From Desulfospira joergensenii DSM 10085 (GTDB taxonomy: Bacteria; Desulfobacterota; Desulfobacteria; Desulfobacterales; Desulfobacteraceae): a DNA stretch of 64,000 nucleotides. Every line of letters begins with the position of its first letter. Position 1 is the stretch's first letter. Made by a program: the position numbers and the translations under genes. Where the stretch lies: assembly GCF_000420085.1 (NCBI RefSeq), contig NZ_ATUG01000003.1, positions 1-64,000 of the forward strand. The letters run 5' to 3'. A model generated the notes under the pieces. The model saw only the letters and a program-made list of their open reading frames with translations. It was not told the origin of the DNA and ran no database searches. Of this stretch, positions 7,497 through 16,641 are shown in pieces.

Positions 7497-10325
7497 TCAA
7501 GTTTCTTTGCTGAGGATTTTTTCCAGATAGTATCCGGTATAGGATTTGCGGTTTTTTGAGATCTCCTCCGGGGTTCCCAGGGCAACGATATCCCCTCCCT
7601 TGTCCCCCCCTTCCGGTCCCAGGTCGATCACATGATCGGCACACTTGATCACATCCAGGTTGTGTTCGATGACCACAACGGTATTTCCCGCATCCACCAG
7701 ACGGTTCAGCACCATGAGCAGCTTATTGATATCATCGGGATGAAGTCCTGTGGTGGGCTCGTCAAGGATATAAATGGTTTTGCCGGTGCTTCTTTTGGAG
7801 AGTTCCCGGGAGAGCTTGATTCTCTGGGCCTCGCCCCCGGACAGAGTCGTGGCGGACTGCCCCAGCTTGATATAGCCCAGCCCTACCTGGACCAGGGTTT
7901 CAAGCTTGGTTCGGATAAGAGCGATCTTATCGAAAAATCGGACCGCCTGGTTGATGGTCATATCCATGACCTGGGCAATGTTCTTTCCTTTGTACTTAAT
8001 GTCCAGGGTTTCCCGGTTGAAGCGCTTGCCCTTGCACACATCACACCCCACATAAACGTCGGGCAGAAAATGCATTTCTATCTTGACGATTCCGTCTCCC
8101 GAGCAGGCTTCACACCGTCCTCCCCGGATATTAAAACTGAACCTTCCCGGTTTATATCCCCGGGCCTTGGCTTCCGGGGTCCTGGCAAAAAGGTCCCGGA
8201 TGGGATTCAATACCTGGGTATAGGTGCCGGGGTTTGACCTGGGAGTCTTTCCGATTGGGGACTGGTCAATGTGGACTACCTTATCCAGAAGCTCGATGCC
8301 CAGGATCTCCCCATACCTGCCCACCTTTTTCCGGGTGTGGTTGATCTGATTGGACAGGGCCAGAAACAGGGTGGTCAGAACAAGGGTGGATTTGCCCGAT
8401 CCCGACACCCCGGTCACACAGGTAAAGCATCCCAGGGGAAAGGAAACATCGATCCCTTTTAAATTGTTTGCCGAAGCCTTTTTGATGGTCAGGGCCTTTC
8501 CGTTTCCTTTTCTTCTTTTTTCAGGCGCCAGTATTTGTTTTTTTCCGGAAAGATATTGACCGGTGAGGGAGTCATGACTTTTAAACAAATCCTCGGGAGG
8601 CCCTGAGAACATAATCTTCCCGCCATGGACACCGGCTCCGGGTCCGATATCAATGACATGGTCCGAGGCAAGAATGGTCTCTTCGTCATGTTCCACCACC
8701 AGGACCGTATTCCCGAGATCCCGGAGGCCCATGAGGGTCTTCAGCAGCCTTGCATTATCCCTCTGGTGGAGTCCGATACTGGGTTCGTCCAGAACATAGA
8801 GAACCCCGGTGAGCCGGGAGCCGATCTGGGTGGCCAGCCGGATCCGCTGGCTTTCCCCTCCGGACAGGGTGGCGGCGGACCGGTCCAGGGTCAGGTATTC
8901 AAGGCCCACGTTCTGGAGAAAGCCCAGTCTCTGCTCGAGTTCATTTAAGATGGCCGATGCAATCACTTTATCCCTGCCGGCCATTTCAAGGGAGGAGATG
9001 AATCCAAGGATATTCTGGATCGGCATGGAGGAGATCTCCCAGATGGCCTTTTCACCGACCCTGACTGAGCCTGAGGCCGGGTTGAGCCGGGTTCCCCTGC
9101 AATGGGAGCAGGGTCTGAAGTTCATATACCGCTGAATCTCTTCCCTGGCAGAGGCAGAGTCCGTCTCACTGTATCTGCGCCGGAGTCCGGGGATCACCCC
9201 TTCAAATTTTTTCTTGTACAGGATCTTTTTGCCGGCCCTTTCCACATAAAAGGGGATCTCTTCTTTCCCGGATCCGTAGAGGATGGCCTTTTGAAATTTT
9301 GGGGCCAGTTTTTTAAAGGGTTTATATATGTCCTCCTTATAATGGGAGGTCAGGGCATCCAGAAATTCCATGAACTGGACAGAGTCCCTGTTCTGCCAGG
9401 GAAGAACCGCGCCCTGGCGCAAAGAGATGGCGGGATCGGGAACAATGAGGTCCGGATCAAATTCAGAAGCCGTGCCCAGACCGTCGCAGCGGGGGCAGGC
9501 CCCCTGGGGAGAGTTAAAGGAAAAACTGGCCGGAGTAAACTCTGAATAGCTGACATTGCAGCCGGGGCAGGAGGCATTTTCGCTGAACAGGATCTCCTTT
9601 TCCCGACCCAGGTCCAGGACGGTCACCACCCCTTCCGACATGGAAAGGGCAAGTTCCATGGAGTCGGTCAGCCTTTTTTCCATTCCCGGTTTGATGACCA
9701 GGCGGTCCACCACCACTTCGATGGTATGTTTTTTGTTTTTGGCAGGGGGAGTGAGATCTTCCAGGCGGATCATTTCCCGGTCCACCCTGACCCGGGCAAA
9801 CCCCTCTTTTTTCATCCTGGCAAAGAGCTTGTCGTGGCTCCCCTTTGCATCCTTGACCAGGGGGGCCAGGAGAATGATCTTTGTCCCCGGGTCAAGATCC
9901 AGGATCTGATCACAGATCTGATCAATGGACATGGATGAAACGGGTTTGCCGCATTCATGGCAGAATGGTTTGCCCACCCTGGCAAAGAGAAGTCTTAAGA
10001 AATCATAGATTTCAGTGACGGTCCCGACGGTTGACCTGGGGTTGTGGCTGGCGGTTTTCTGCTCAATGGATATGGCCGGAGACAGGCCGATGATGGCATC
10101 CACTGCCGGCTTGTCCATCTGCCCGAGAAACTGCCGGGCATAGGTGGAAAGGGATTCCACATACCTTCGCTGGCCTTCGGCATACAGGGTGTCAAAGGCC
10201 AGGGTTGATTTTCCAGATCCGGAAAGGCCGGTGACAACGGTGAGGCTGTTCCTGGGAATTTCAACATCGATGTTTTTCAGGTTGTGTTCCCTGGCCCCCT
10301 GGATAAGAATATTGTCCGGCTTCAT
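7497..10325 (-). CDS. uvrA: Excinuclease ABC subunit A
   Basis: A 942-aa UvrA, the damage-recognition ATPase of nucleotide excision repair. Two ABC modules are visible: Walker A GLSGSGKST near residue 33 and GVSGSGKST in the second half, signature motifs LSGGESQRIRLA and LSGGEAQRIKLS, and Walker B VLDEPS and ILDEPT. Zinc-finger pairs are present (CHECGK, CPGC..CPRCDG in the first half; CEACSG..CDVCKG in the second). I start at the ATG giving MKPDNILIQGAREHNLKNI, which matches the family N-terminus, rather than a start 16 codons upstream. It lies 13 bases after pdxA and is probably cotranscribed with it. Confidence 0.96.
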   Translation of the reverse strand: MKPDNILIQGAREHNLKNIDVEIPRNSLTVVTGLSGSGKSTLAFDTLYAEGQRRYVESLSTYARQFLGQMDKPAVDAIIGLSPAISIEQKTASHNPRSTVGTVTEIYDFLRLLFARVGKPFCHECGKPVSSMSIDQICDQILDLDPGTKIILLAPLVKDAKGSHDKLFARMKKEGFARVRVDREMIRLEDLTPPAKNKKHTIEVVVDRLVIKPGMEKRLTDSMELALSMSEGVVTVLDLGREKEILFSENASCPGCNVSYSEFTPASFSFNSPQGACPRCDGLGTASEFDPDLIVPDPAISLRQGAVLPWQNRDSVQFMEFLDALTSHYKEDIYKPFKKLAPKFQKAILYGSGKEEIPFYVERAGKKILYKKKFEGVIPGLRRRYSETDSASAREEIQRYMNFRPCSHCRGTRLNPASGSVRVGEKAIWEISSMPIQNILGFISSLEMAGRDKVIASAILNELEQRLGFLQNVGLEYLTLDRSAATLSGGESQRIRLATQIGSRLTGVLYVLDEPSIGLHQRDNARLLKTLMGLRDLGNTVLVVEHDEETILASDHVIDIGPGAGVHGGKIMFSGPPEDLFKSHDSLTGQYLSGKKQILAPEKRRKGNGKALTIKKASANNLKGIDVSFPLGCFTCVTGVSGSGKSTLVLTTLFLALSNQINHTRKKVGRYGEILGIELLDKVVHIDQSPIGKTPRSNPGTYTQVLNPIRDLFARTPEAKARGYKPGRFSFNIRGGRCEACSGDGIVKIEMHFLPDVYVGCDVCKGKRFNRETLDIKYKGKNIAQVMDMTINQAVRFFDKIALIRTKLETLVQVGLGYIKLGQSATTLSGGEAQRIKLSRELSKRSTGKTIYILDEPTTGLHPDDINKLLMVLNRLVDAGNTVVVIEHNLDVIKCADHVIDLGPEGGDKGGDIVALGTPEEISKNRKSYTGYYLEKILSKET

Positions 10326-10338
10326 GGAATGTCCGATT

Positions 10339-11352
10339 CTAGTTTCCAGAGAGTTGGTTTCCGGCCTGGACAACGGCCATTTTAACGGCCTCCATCAGGG
10401 ATGAAGGATCTGCCTTTCCCTTCCAGGCAATATCATAGGCAGTTCCGTGGTCGACAGAGGTTCGAATAATGGGAAGGCCCAAAGTGGTATTTACCCCGTC
10501 CTTGAAATGAACCAGTTTAAAAGGAATCAGTCCCTGGTCATGATACATGCAGATCGCTGCATCAAAAGCCCCTTGCACGGCATGATAAAAAATGGTGTCC
10601 GGGGGCAGGGGGCCTTTCACGTCAATCCCCTCTTTCAGGGCAGAGCCCACTGCCGGGGAAATGATATTTTTTTCTTCTTCTCCGAACATGGAGTCTTCTC
10701 CGGCATGGGGATTTAATCCGGCGACTCCGATCCTGGGTTCGGGAATGCCGAAACGGGTTTTCAGACTGTCCCGGGTCAATCGTATGGTCCTGAGAACGGC
10801 ATCGGAACTCAGGGCTCCGGGCACCTGTGAAATGGGCATGTGAATGGTCACCAGAACCACACGAAGGCTTTTGCCGGCCAGCATCATGGCAAATTCTTTG
10901 GTATGGGTCTGCTCTGCGATCAATTCCGTGTGACCATGAAATTGTGACCCGGCAAGTTTAAGCCCGGTTTTTGTGATGGGGCAGGTAACCAGGGCGGCTA
11001 TTTGATTTTTAACTGCCAGGTCCACCCCTTTGATGATATAATTTTCCATGGCCCGGCCGGTTTCAGCAGTGGGGGTTGTGAGGCCCAGGATATCCGGATT
11101 TAAATCGGACAGATTGAGGACGTCCAGGGTTTGATGTTCATACAGGCCCTGGTCAGGAGTTTCAGGACAATTGATGTCCATGGAAACCGACGAAAACACA
11201 AGGGCCTTGTCAAGAATCCCAGCATCCCCGAGAACAAGGGGTCTGCATATGGAATAGACCCGGGGGTCATTCAGGGTTTTGATGAGAATCTCCGGGCCTA
11301 TGCCAAGGGGATCTCCCATTGTAATACCGATGATCGGACGAAAGGGGGTCAT
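10339..11352 (-). CDS. pdxA: 4-hydroxythreonine-4-phosphate dehydrogenase
   Basis: A 337-aa PdxA, which oxidises and decarboxylates 4-phosphohydroxythreonine in pyridoxal 5'-phosphate synthesis (DXP-dependent pathway). Family motifs are seen: GITMGDPLGIGPE at the N-terminus, a TCPITK segment, metal/substrate residues in FHGHTE, GLNPHAGE and YHDQGLIPFK. The start at ATG 11352 gives MTPFRPIIGITMGDP; an upstream in-frame start adds 12 unconserved residues. It leads a two-gene minus-strand unit with uvrA. Confidence 0.95.
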   Translation of the reverse strand: MTPFRPIIGITMGDPLGIGPEILIKTLNDPRVYSICRPLVLGDAGILDKALVFSSVSMDINCPETPDQGLYEHQTLDVLNLSDLNPDILGLTTPTAETGRAMENYIIKGVDLAVKNQIAALVTCPITKTGLKLAGSQFHGHTELIAEQTHTKEFAMMLAGKSLRVVLVTIHMPISQVPGALSSDAVLRTIRLTRDSLKTRFGIPEPRIGVAGLNPHAGEDSMFGEEEKNIISPAVGSALKEGIDVKGPLPPDTIFYHAVQGAFDAAICMYHDQGLIPFKLVHFKDGVNTTLGLPIIRTSVDHGTAYDIAWKGKADPSSLMEAVKMAVVQAGNQLSGN

Positions 11353-11900
11353 AGGATGTCCATGAACTTTGGGTTGGCAAAGCAGCAATATACTATTGAA
11401 ACGGCCAAGAGTAAATATGGGAGTCTTAAAATTGTGAAACCCTTATTGAACTCAAGTTTAAAAAAACTGGCAGATTTTATTAAATTCAAAAAAAATCGGA
11501 GAAAACAAAAGGAAAACAGAGGGTTTTTTTTACACCTGCTTCCCGGCGAAAACCGGGCCGGGGAAAAAACCTTGAAAATATAAGCAGTTGTAGAACTAAT
11601 TGTAATATTTAAAAAAAGGGATGTTTCACAGAAAAATATCTATAAAAACAAATACTTGAAAAAACATGCCAAACAAAATCCTAGTCTTGTTCTAACATTT
11701 GTTATCAGATTTGACCGGATATAAATTTTGGAATAAAAAATTCTATACTTTAAGTTCAATCTTAAGTATTCGATAAAATGTGTCAGATTCGGCACAATTG
11801 ATTTTTATATACAAATATAGTTCAGCAGGAATTTTACACCGGGTGTTATTCCTGAACAGAATTTAGCGCAGGGTTTATTTCAGGAAGGGAAGGACTGTTT
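11353..11900. other. AT-rich divergent intergenic region upstream of the DnaA-like gene
   Basis: About 550 bases without a credible gene. It contains a large imperfect inverted repeat around 11522-11570 (GGTTTTTT...AAAAAACC with an inner CCCGG/CCGGG), then a strongly AT-rich stretch from 11575 to 11880. TTGACC at 11711-11716 and TAAAAA at 11734-11739 with a 17-base spacer form a plausible promoter for the dnaA-like gene. I could not find a cluster of TTATNCACA boxes; the nearest matches have two mismatches. Confidence 0.4.
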
Positions 11901-13298
11901 TTGAAAAATATTGAATCATTCTGGACACAGGTCAAATCTAAAATCAAACAAACAATTCCAGACCACAGCTATCGAATGTGGATAGACCCGGTTGAACTGC
12001 TTGAGTATGACGGGAACTCCATCTGGTTGTCCACTCCAAATGAATTCTTTATCCGCCGCCTGAAAGAAAACTACCTTGATGTCTTTGAGAACGAATTCTC
12101 AAGACTCGGCAGTGAAGTCAAGATCCAATTCAGGGCAGAACCCGGAAAAACAGGAAAAGTCAAAAAATCAGGGAAAAAAGTAGAAGGAGCCTATCCGGCA
12201 CTATCTTTCAAGCCGAAAAAGAACAAAAGCCCCCAGGCAAAACTCCCTGGATTCGATGCCTGTTTCAGGAGCGGCAGAATGATGAAGAAAGGATTCACCT
12301 TTGATGATTTTGTGGTGGGGGACAACTCCAGCTTTGCCTACTCGGCAGCGCTTTCCCTTGCCCGGGGAACCATCAACGGTTCATCCATCCTCTATCTTCT
12401 GGGAAAAACCGGGCTTGGGAAAAGTCATTTATCCCAGGCTGCCGGCCACCATATCATTACCCACGGCTTAAGCTCCCGGGTCTATTATGTGACGGCGGAA
12501 GATTTTACCAATGAGATGATCTTTGCCCTGAGAAACAATAAGATTGAATCCTTCAAGGAAAAGTACCGCAAAAAATGTGATGTCCTGATCCTGGAGGACA
12601 TTCATTTTCTGGCAGGAAAAACAGCCACCCAGAAGGAGCTGGCCATTACCCTGGACTATCTTCTGGATGCAGACAAGAAGATCATCTTTTCTGGATGTGA
12701 ACGGCCCGATGATATCCCCAAGCTGAACGATCAGCTCAAATCCAGGCTAAGCATGGGCCTGGTCACGGAAATCGGAATCCCTGATTTCCCGACCCGGGTC
12801 AAGATATTGCAGAAAAAGGCAAACACTCTGAACTGCGCCATCCCCATGGATGTGACCGAATACATTGCCCAGGAACTCTGTGATGATGTCCGGCAGTTGG
12901 AAAGCGGGCTTTTTGGTGTGGCGGCAAAGGGGGAAATCATGAATCAGACCATTGATATCCAGCTTGCCAGAAGCGTTCTGGCAAATATCACCCATAACCG
13001 GAAGCGGATCACCATCGATCTGATCAAGAAACTGGTATGCAATGAGTTTTCCATCAGTGAAAAAGAGATTATCTCCAAATCCAGAAAGCAGAAGATCGTA
13101 AAACCCCGGCAGGTGGCCATGTTTCTGGCAAAAAAGTATACAGACCTGCCCATCAAGAAAATCGGCACCAGTTTCAAACGCTACCACGCCACGGCCATTT
13201 ATTCCGTAAATGCCATAGAAAAAGAGATTCGGACCCGGGGTCTCATCTACGAGCAGGTCAACTATCTTTCCACCAAACTTGAATCCGGCAGATTTTAA
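11901..13298 (+). CDS. dnaA: DnaA-family replication initiator, divergent paralogue
   Basis: A 465-aa protein with full DnaA architecture: domain I (FW.QVK.KI....Y..WI.P, residues 7-65), a short linker, the AAA+ ATPase with Walker A GKTGLGKS (168-175) and Walker B VLILEDIHF, an SRL..GL box, and a C-terminal DNA-binding domain. In domain IV KPRQVAMFLAKKYT is well kept, but the recognition segment GGRDHTTV of typical DnaA reads K-RYHATA (426-432): one residue shorter, Asp to Tyr and the first Thr to Ala, so box specificity may differ. The start is TTG with AAGGGAAGGA eight bases upstream. No dnaN or recF follows; the stop is directly abutted by a FAD oxidase. It may be a second DnaA beside a canonical copy elsewhere. 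Confidence 0.85.
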   Translation: MKNIESFWTQVKSKIKQTIPDHSYRMWIDPVELLEYDGNSIWLSTPNEFFIRRLKENYLDVFENEFSRLGSEVKIQFRAEPGKTGKVKKSGKKVEGAYPALSFKPKKNKSPQAKLPGFDACFRSGRMMKKGFTFDDFVVGDNSSFAYSAALSLARGTINGSSILYLLGKTGLGKSHLSQAAGHHIITHGLSSRVYYVTAEDFTNEMIFALRNNKIESFKEKYRKKCDVLILEDIHFLAGKTATQKELAITLDYLLDADKKIIFSGCERPDDIPKLNDQLKSRLSMGLVTEIGIPDFPTRVKILQKKANTLNCAIPMDVTEYIAQELCDDVRQLESGLFGVAAKGEIMNQTIDIQLARSVLANITHNRKRITIDLIKKLVCNEFSISEKEIISKSRKQKIVKPRQVAMFLAKKYTDLPIKKIGTSFKRYHATAIYSVNAIEKEIRTRGLIYEQVNYLSTKLESGRF

Positions 13299-14681
13299 AT
13301 GGGATTTACCGGCAATACGGTTAAAGAGCTTGAGGCCATTGTCGGTAAAGCAGGGGTTACCCTGGATTCAGAAGAACTCCTCTGCTATTCCTACGATGCC
13401 ACCGGCCGCTCCTATCTTCCCCAGGCGGTTGTCTTTCCCAGCACAGAAGCCCAGGCCGCAGACATACTAAAACTTGCCTTTGCAAATTCGATCCCCGTGG
13501 TTCCCAGGGGAAGCGGATCCGGAATGACAGGGGGCGCCGTTCCTGTTCAGGGGGGCATCGTCCTGGTGACCAGCCAGATGAACCGGATTCTGGAAATCGA
13601 CAGGGAAAATTTTATTGCCCGGGTTCAGCCGGGGGTGATCGTGGGGGATCTTCACCGGGCCGTGGAGGAAAAAGGCCTTTTTTATCCTCCTGATCCGGCC
13701 AGCTCATCGGTCTGCACCATTGGCGGGAATGTGGGTGAATGCGCCGGCGGACCCAGGGCCGTCAAATACGGGGTAACCCGGGATTATATCCTGGGGCTCA
13801 GGGCGGTTCTGCCCTCGGGGGAGATAATCCGGACCGGAGTGGCCACGGCCAAGGGCGTGGCCGGGTATGATCTGACCCGGCTCATCGTGGGATCCGAAGG
13901 CACCCTGGCCCTGGTGACTGAAATTACCCTTCGTCTTCTGGCCAAACCCGAACAGGTGAAAACCATGGCTGCCTTTTTTGACAGCGTGGATCAGGCGGCC
14001 AGAACCGTGTCCGGAATCATGAAACAGGCCATTGTCCCCAGGTGCGTGGAATATCTGGATGAAGCCTCCATCCGTCTGGTTCGGGACAGTCTCAGCTTTG
14101 AGATGCCGGATTCGGTGAAAGCCCTGCTCATCCTTGAACTGGACGGGGATTCAGATACCATTGAAAGGGAAGCCGTTCAGGTAAGGGATTTCTGTGAGGG
14201 GCACGGGTCCCTTGACGTGATCCTGGCAGAGAACCAGGCCCAGGCAGACCAGCTCTGGCAGGCCAGAAAGGCGCTGTCTCCCATTCTTTTCAAAATTGCC
14301 AAGAACAAGATCAACGAAGATATCGTGGTCCCCATTTCCCGGATTCCGGATCTGGTCAGGGAGACCCGGAAAATTCAGGAAAAATCCGGCCTGACCCTGG
14401 TCAGTTTCGGCCATGCCGGCGACGGCAATATCCACTGCAATATCATGTACGATCAACGGGATAAAGACCAGGCAGAGCGGGCAGAAAAGGCCGTGGACGA
14501 TCTTTTTGAAGTCACCCTGAATCTGGGAGGTACCATTACCGGAGAACACGGGGTCGGCATTACCAAGATGAAGTTCCTTCCCAGGGAGATCAGTTCAATT
14601 GAGCTGAATTTAATGAAGGGGATTAAAAAGGTGTTTGATCCGGAAAATATTCTCAATCCCGGCAAGATTTTTATTCAGTGA
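13299..14681 (+). CDS. FAD-linked oxidase, GlcD/D-lactate dehydrogenase type
   Basis: A 460-aa flavoprotein of the GlcD family, which oxidises 2-hydroxyacids such as glycolate or D-lactate and passes electrons to a partner subunit. The N-terminal half is a PCMH-type FAD domain (VPRGSGSGMTGGAVP, PPDPASSS..TIGGNVGECAGGP, GVAGYDLTRLIVGSEGTL); the C-terminal half is the FAD-oxidase cap with VSFGHAGDGNIHCN and GEHGVG. The ATG directly follows the stop of the dnaA-like gene with no own clear ribosome site, suggesting translational coupling. No glcE/glcF-like iron-sulfur partner is adjacent, so the substrate is not decided. Confidence 0.88.
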   Translation: MGFTGNTVKELEAIVGKAGVTLDSEELLCYSYDATGRSYLPQAVVFPSTEAQAADILKLAFANSIPVVPRGSGSGMTGGAVPVQGGIVLVTSQMNRILEIDRENFIARVQPGVIVGDLHRAVEEKGLFYPPDPASSSVCTIGGNVGECAGGPRAVKYGVTRDYILGLRAVLPSGEIIRTGVATAKGVAGYDLTRLIVGSEGTLALVTEITLRLLAKPEQVKTMAAFFDSVDQAARTVSGIMKQAIVPRCVEYLDEASIRLVRDSLSFEMPDSVKALLILELDGDSDTIEREAVQVRDFCEGHGSLDVILAENQAQADQLWQARKALSPILFKIAKNKINEDIVVPISRIPDLVRETRKIQEKSGLTLVSFGHAGDGNIHCNIMYDQRDKDQAERAEKAVDDLFEVTLNLGGTITGEHGVGITKMKFLPREISSIELNLMKGIKKVFDPENILNPGKIFIQ

Positions 14682-14896
14682 AGTTTAATGGCGTATTGAT
14701 TGTGAATTAAGAGTTTTTCGAGGATATCGATCTTGGGATTTCTGGCGTGTAAAATGCAGCACTTGATGGATATTGCACAATAGGTTGAGCAGAGTTTGCT
14801 CTGTTTATCATAGTCGCCAAAGCACTCGGGAGTATCAATGGAATCCTTCTTGCCAGAAGGATTTGGCAGGGTCTCGTTCATTAATTTTATTTCCAT
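14675..14896 (-). CDS. Small cysteine-rich protein, unknown
   Basis: A 73-aa protein with five Cys in CX10CX3CX5CC (PECFGDYDKQSKLC..YC....KCC), suggesting a small metal-binding module, followed by a short helix. A second in-frame ATG five codons in is also possible. It converges on the FAD oxidase with a 7-base overlap at the 3' ends. A TTGACC box (14949-14954) and TACATA box (14926-14931, minus strand) 17 bases apart lie 30 bases upstream, supporting expression. I do not recognise a function. Confidence 0.5.
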   Translation of the reverse strand: MEIKLMNETLPNPSGKKDSIDTPECFGDYDKQSKLCSTYCAISIKCCILHARNPKIDILEKLLIHNQYAIKLH

Positions 14897-14925
14897 ATTC
14901 CATCCATTCTCAAAAGATTTTTTCT

Positions 14926-14954
14926 TATGTAAATGAAAAAAATCGAATGGTCAA
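14926..14954 (-). promoter_or_regulatory. Putative sigma70 promoter of the small Cys-rich gene
   Basis: On the minus strand TTGACC (14949-14954) and TACATA (14926-14931) are separated by 17 bases, just upstream of the 73-aa gene. The -35 is good and the -10 is moderate. Confidence 0.4.
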
Positions 14955-15009
14955 CACTTAAATTTTTTGTTCCTCTTCCCAGGATCAAAGATGGAAACTG
15001 GCAAGAAAA

Positions 15010-16641
15010 TTACAGGGGGGAAAGGCTGACCATGGATTCCAGTTTTTCCACCAGGGGGCCAAGGCTCTGCCGGTTGGTGGCGGATATGGCAATCCCCTGG
15101 TTGAGGAGCCATTTGTTGTCAAAATCCTCCATGTTTACCCGGTCGAGTTTATTGAATACATAAAGGGTGGGGATTTTATCCAGGTTCAGGCCTTTTAAGA
15201 TCTTTTCCACAGACTCCTTCTGCTGCAGATACCTGGGGTTGCTGATATCAATGACGTGGAGGATGATATCTGCGTCCGAGAGTTCTTCCAGGGTGGCGTG
15301 GAAGGCTTCCATGAGTTCCCTGGGAAGGTTCTGGATAAACCCCACCGTGTCCGTGATGATCACCTCCTGATCCCTGGGAAATCTGAGCCGCCTGGATGAG
15401 GGGTCAAGGGTGGCAAAGAGCCGGTTTGCCGCGATGATATTGCTCTGGGTCAGGGTGTTTAAAAGGGTGGATTTGCCGGCATTGGTATATCCGACAATGG
15501 AGATGACGGGAAGGTCTTTCCTCCTGCGCCGGGCTTTCTGCTGTCCCCGCTGTTTCCGGATCTTCAGGATCTCCTTTTTCAGGCGGGCAATCCGGTCCCT
15601 GACCCTCCGCCGGTTGATTTCAAGTTTGGTCTCCCCCGGCCCCCTGCCTCCGATTCCTCCGGTAAGCCTGGACATGGCCGTATTTTTCGTGCTCAGCTTG
15701 GGAAGCAGGTACTCCATCTGCGCCAGTTCCACCTGGAATTTACCCTCCCTGGATTTGGCCTGTTTGGCAAAGATGTCCAGGATGAGCTGGGTCCGGTCAA
15801 TGACCTTCATCTCAACGAAATCAGCAATGGACCGGATCTGGGAGGGGGACAACTCCCGGTCAAAGACCAGCATTGTGGAGTACTGCTGGATGGCCCGGAT
15901 CACCAGGCTGGATAATTTCCCCTTTCCCACGACAAATTTGGAGTCAATGCTTTTCCTGCGCTGGACAGCGGTTCCCACCACCTGTATCCGGCTGGTTTTG
16001 CACAATTCCTTGAGCTCTTCCATGGAGGCGTGGGCTTCCCTGGGATCTGTGGTAGTGGCGTTGATGAGAAAGGCGTTTTCCCGTCCGGATTCAGGTTTGT
16101 GAAGGGCATTGTTCCGGCTCAGTTCCGATTCCAGGGCAAGGATCCGGTTCTGGCAGTCATTGTCAAGATCTTCTATAGTGGAAGGTTCCAGGACCTGAAA
16201 GGGATCCAGGGTTTCATCGGGAATGATATGGCCGGAGTATACAGGGCCTGGCTGCCCGTCCGGGGTGAGGCAGAGGGCCGTGATGAAATCGAGGCGCAGC
16301 AGGGCCAGATCGGTGAGATCATCCCGGGTCAGGGGTTCGTCCTGCAGGTGGGTGTGGATGCATCTTAGCCCCTTGAGCCGGCCGGGGATGGCCATGTGGT
16401 CCGGGGTTACCGGAATGACGATCCTGTGGGGTTCTCCGGCGATTACCGAGATCACCTTTCCGCTGCGGTTGACAAGGATGCCGACCTGGCGGCGGATCTC
16501 ATGGCTGATTTCCACCATTTCCCTGGCAATTTCCGGGTCAAGGATGAACTCCGGCGGGGATTTAAGGGAATAGAGATTTTCAATGCGCTTGATCTGGGTA
16601 TTCTTAAGACCCGTGGTGGTGCCGTAAACGATCTGCTTCAT
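15010..16641 (-). CDS. hflX: Ribosome-associated GTPase HflX
   Basis: A 543-aa HflX, a GTPase that binds the 50S subunit and splits stalled ribosomes. The GTP-binding N-terminal domain carries GGRGPGETKLE (about residue 332), followed by a basic linker (KQRGQQKARRRRK) and the G domain: G1 GYTNAGKST (~384), G3 DTVGF and G4 NKLD. It is about 110 residues longer than the E. coli protein because of an N-terminal extension of unclear role. Its ATG overlaps the dnaB stop (ATGA), so it is the last gene of the rpsF-rpsR-rplI-dnaB unit. Confidence 0.95.
   Translation of the reverse strand: MKQIVYGTTTGLKNTQIKRIENLYSLKSPPEFILDPEIAREMVEISHEIRRQVGILVNRSGKVISVIAGEPHRIVIPVTPDHMAIPGRLKGLRCIHTHLQDEPLTRDDLTDLALLRLDFITALCLTPDGQPGPVYSGHIIPDETLDPFQVLEPSTIEDLDNDCQNRILALESELSRNNALHKPESGRENAFLINATTTDPREAHASMEELKELCKTSRIQVVGTAVQRRKSIDSKFVVGKGKLSSLVIRAIQQYSTMLVFDRELSPSQIRSIADFVEMKVIDRTQLILDIFAKQAKSREGKFQVELAQMEYLLPKLSTKNTAMSRLTGGIGGRGPGETKLEINRRRVRDRIARLKKEILKIRKQRGQQKARRRRKDLPVISIVGYTNAGKSTLLNTLTQSNIIAANRLFATLDPSSRRLRFPRDQEVIITDTVGFIQNLPRELMEAFHATLEELSDADIILHVIDISNPRYLQQKESVEKILKGLNLDKIPTLYVFNKLDRVNMEDFDNKWLLNQGIAISATNRQSLGPLVEKLESMVSLSPL

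Noticed and set aside
11131..11583. 150-codon plus-strand frame over the pdxA start and intergenic region
   Set aside because: Half is antisense to conserved pdxA sequence and the rest is low-complexity lysine-rich translation of AT-rich DNA.
11353..11900. Chromosomal origin of replication
   Set aside because: AT-rich and next to a dnaA-like gene, but I found no cluster of DnaA boxes and no dnaN or gyrB neighbours; it is kept only as a question in the findings.
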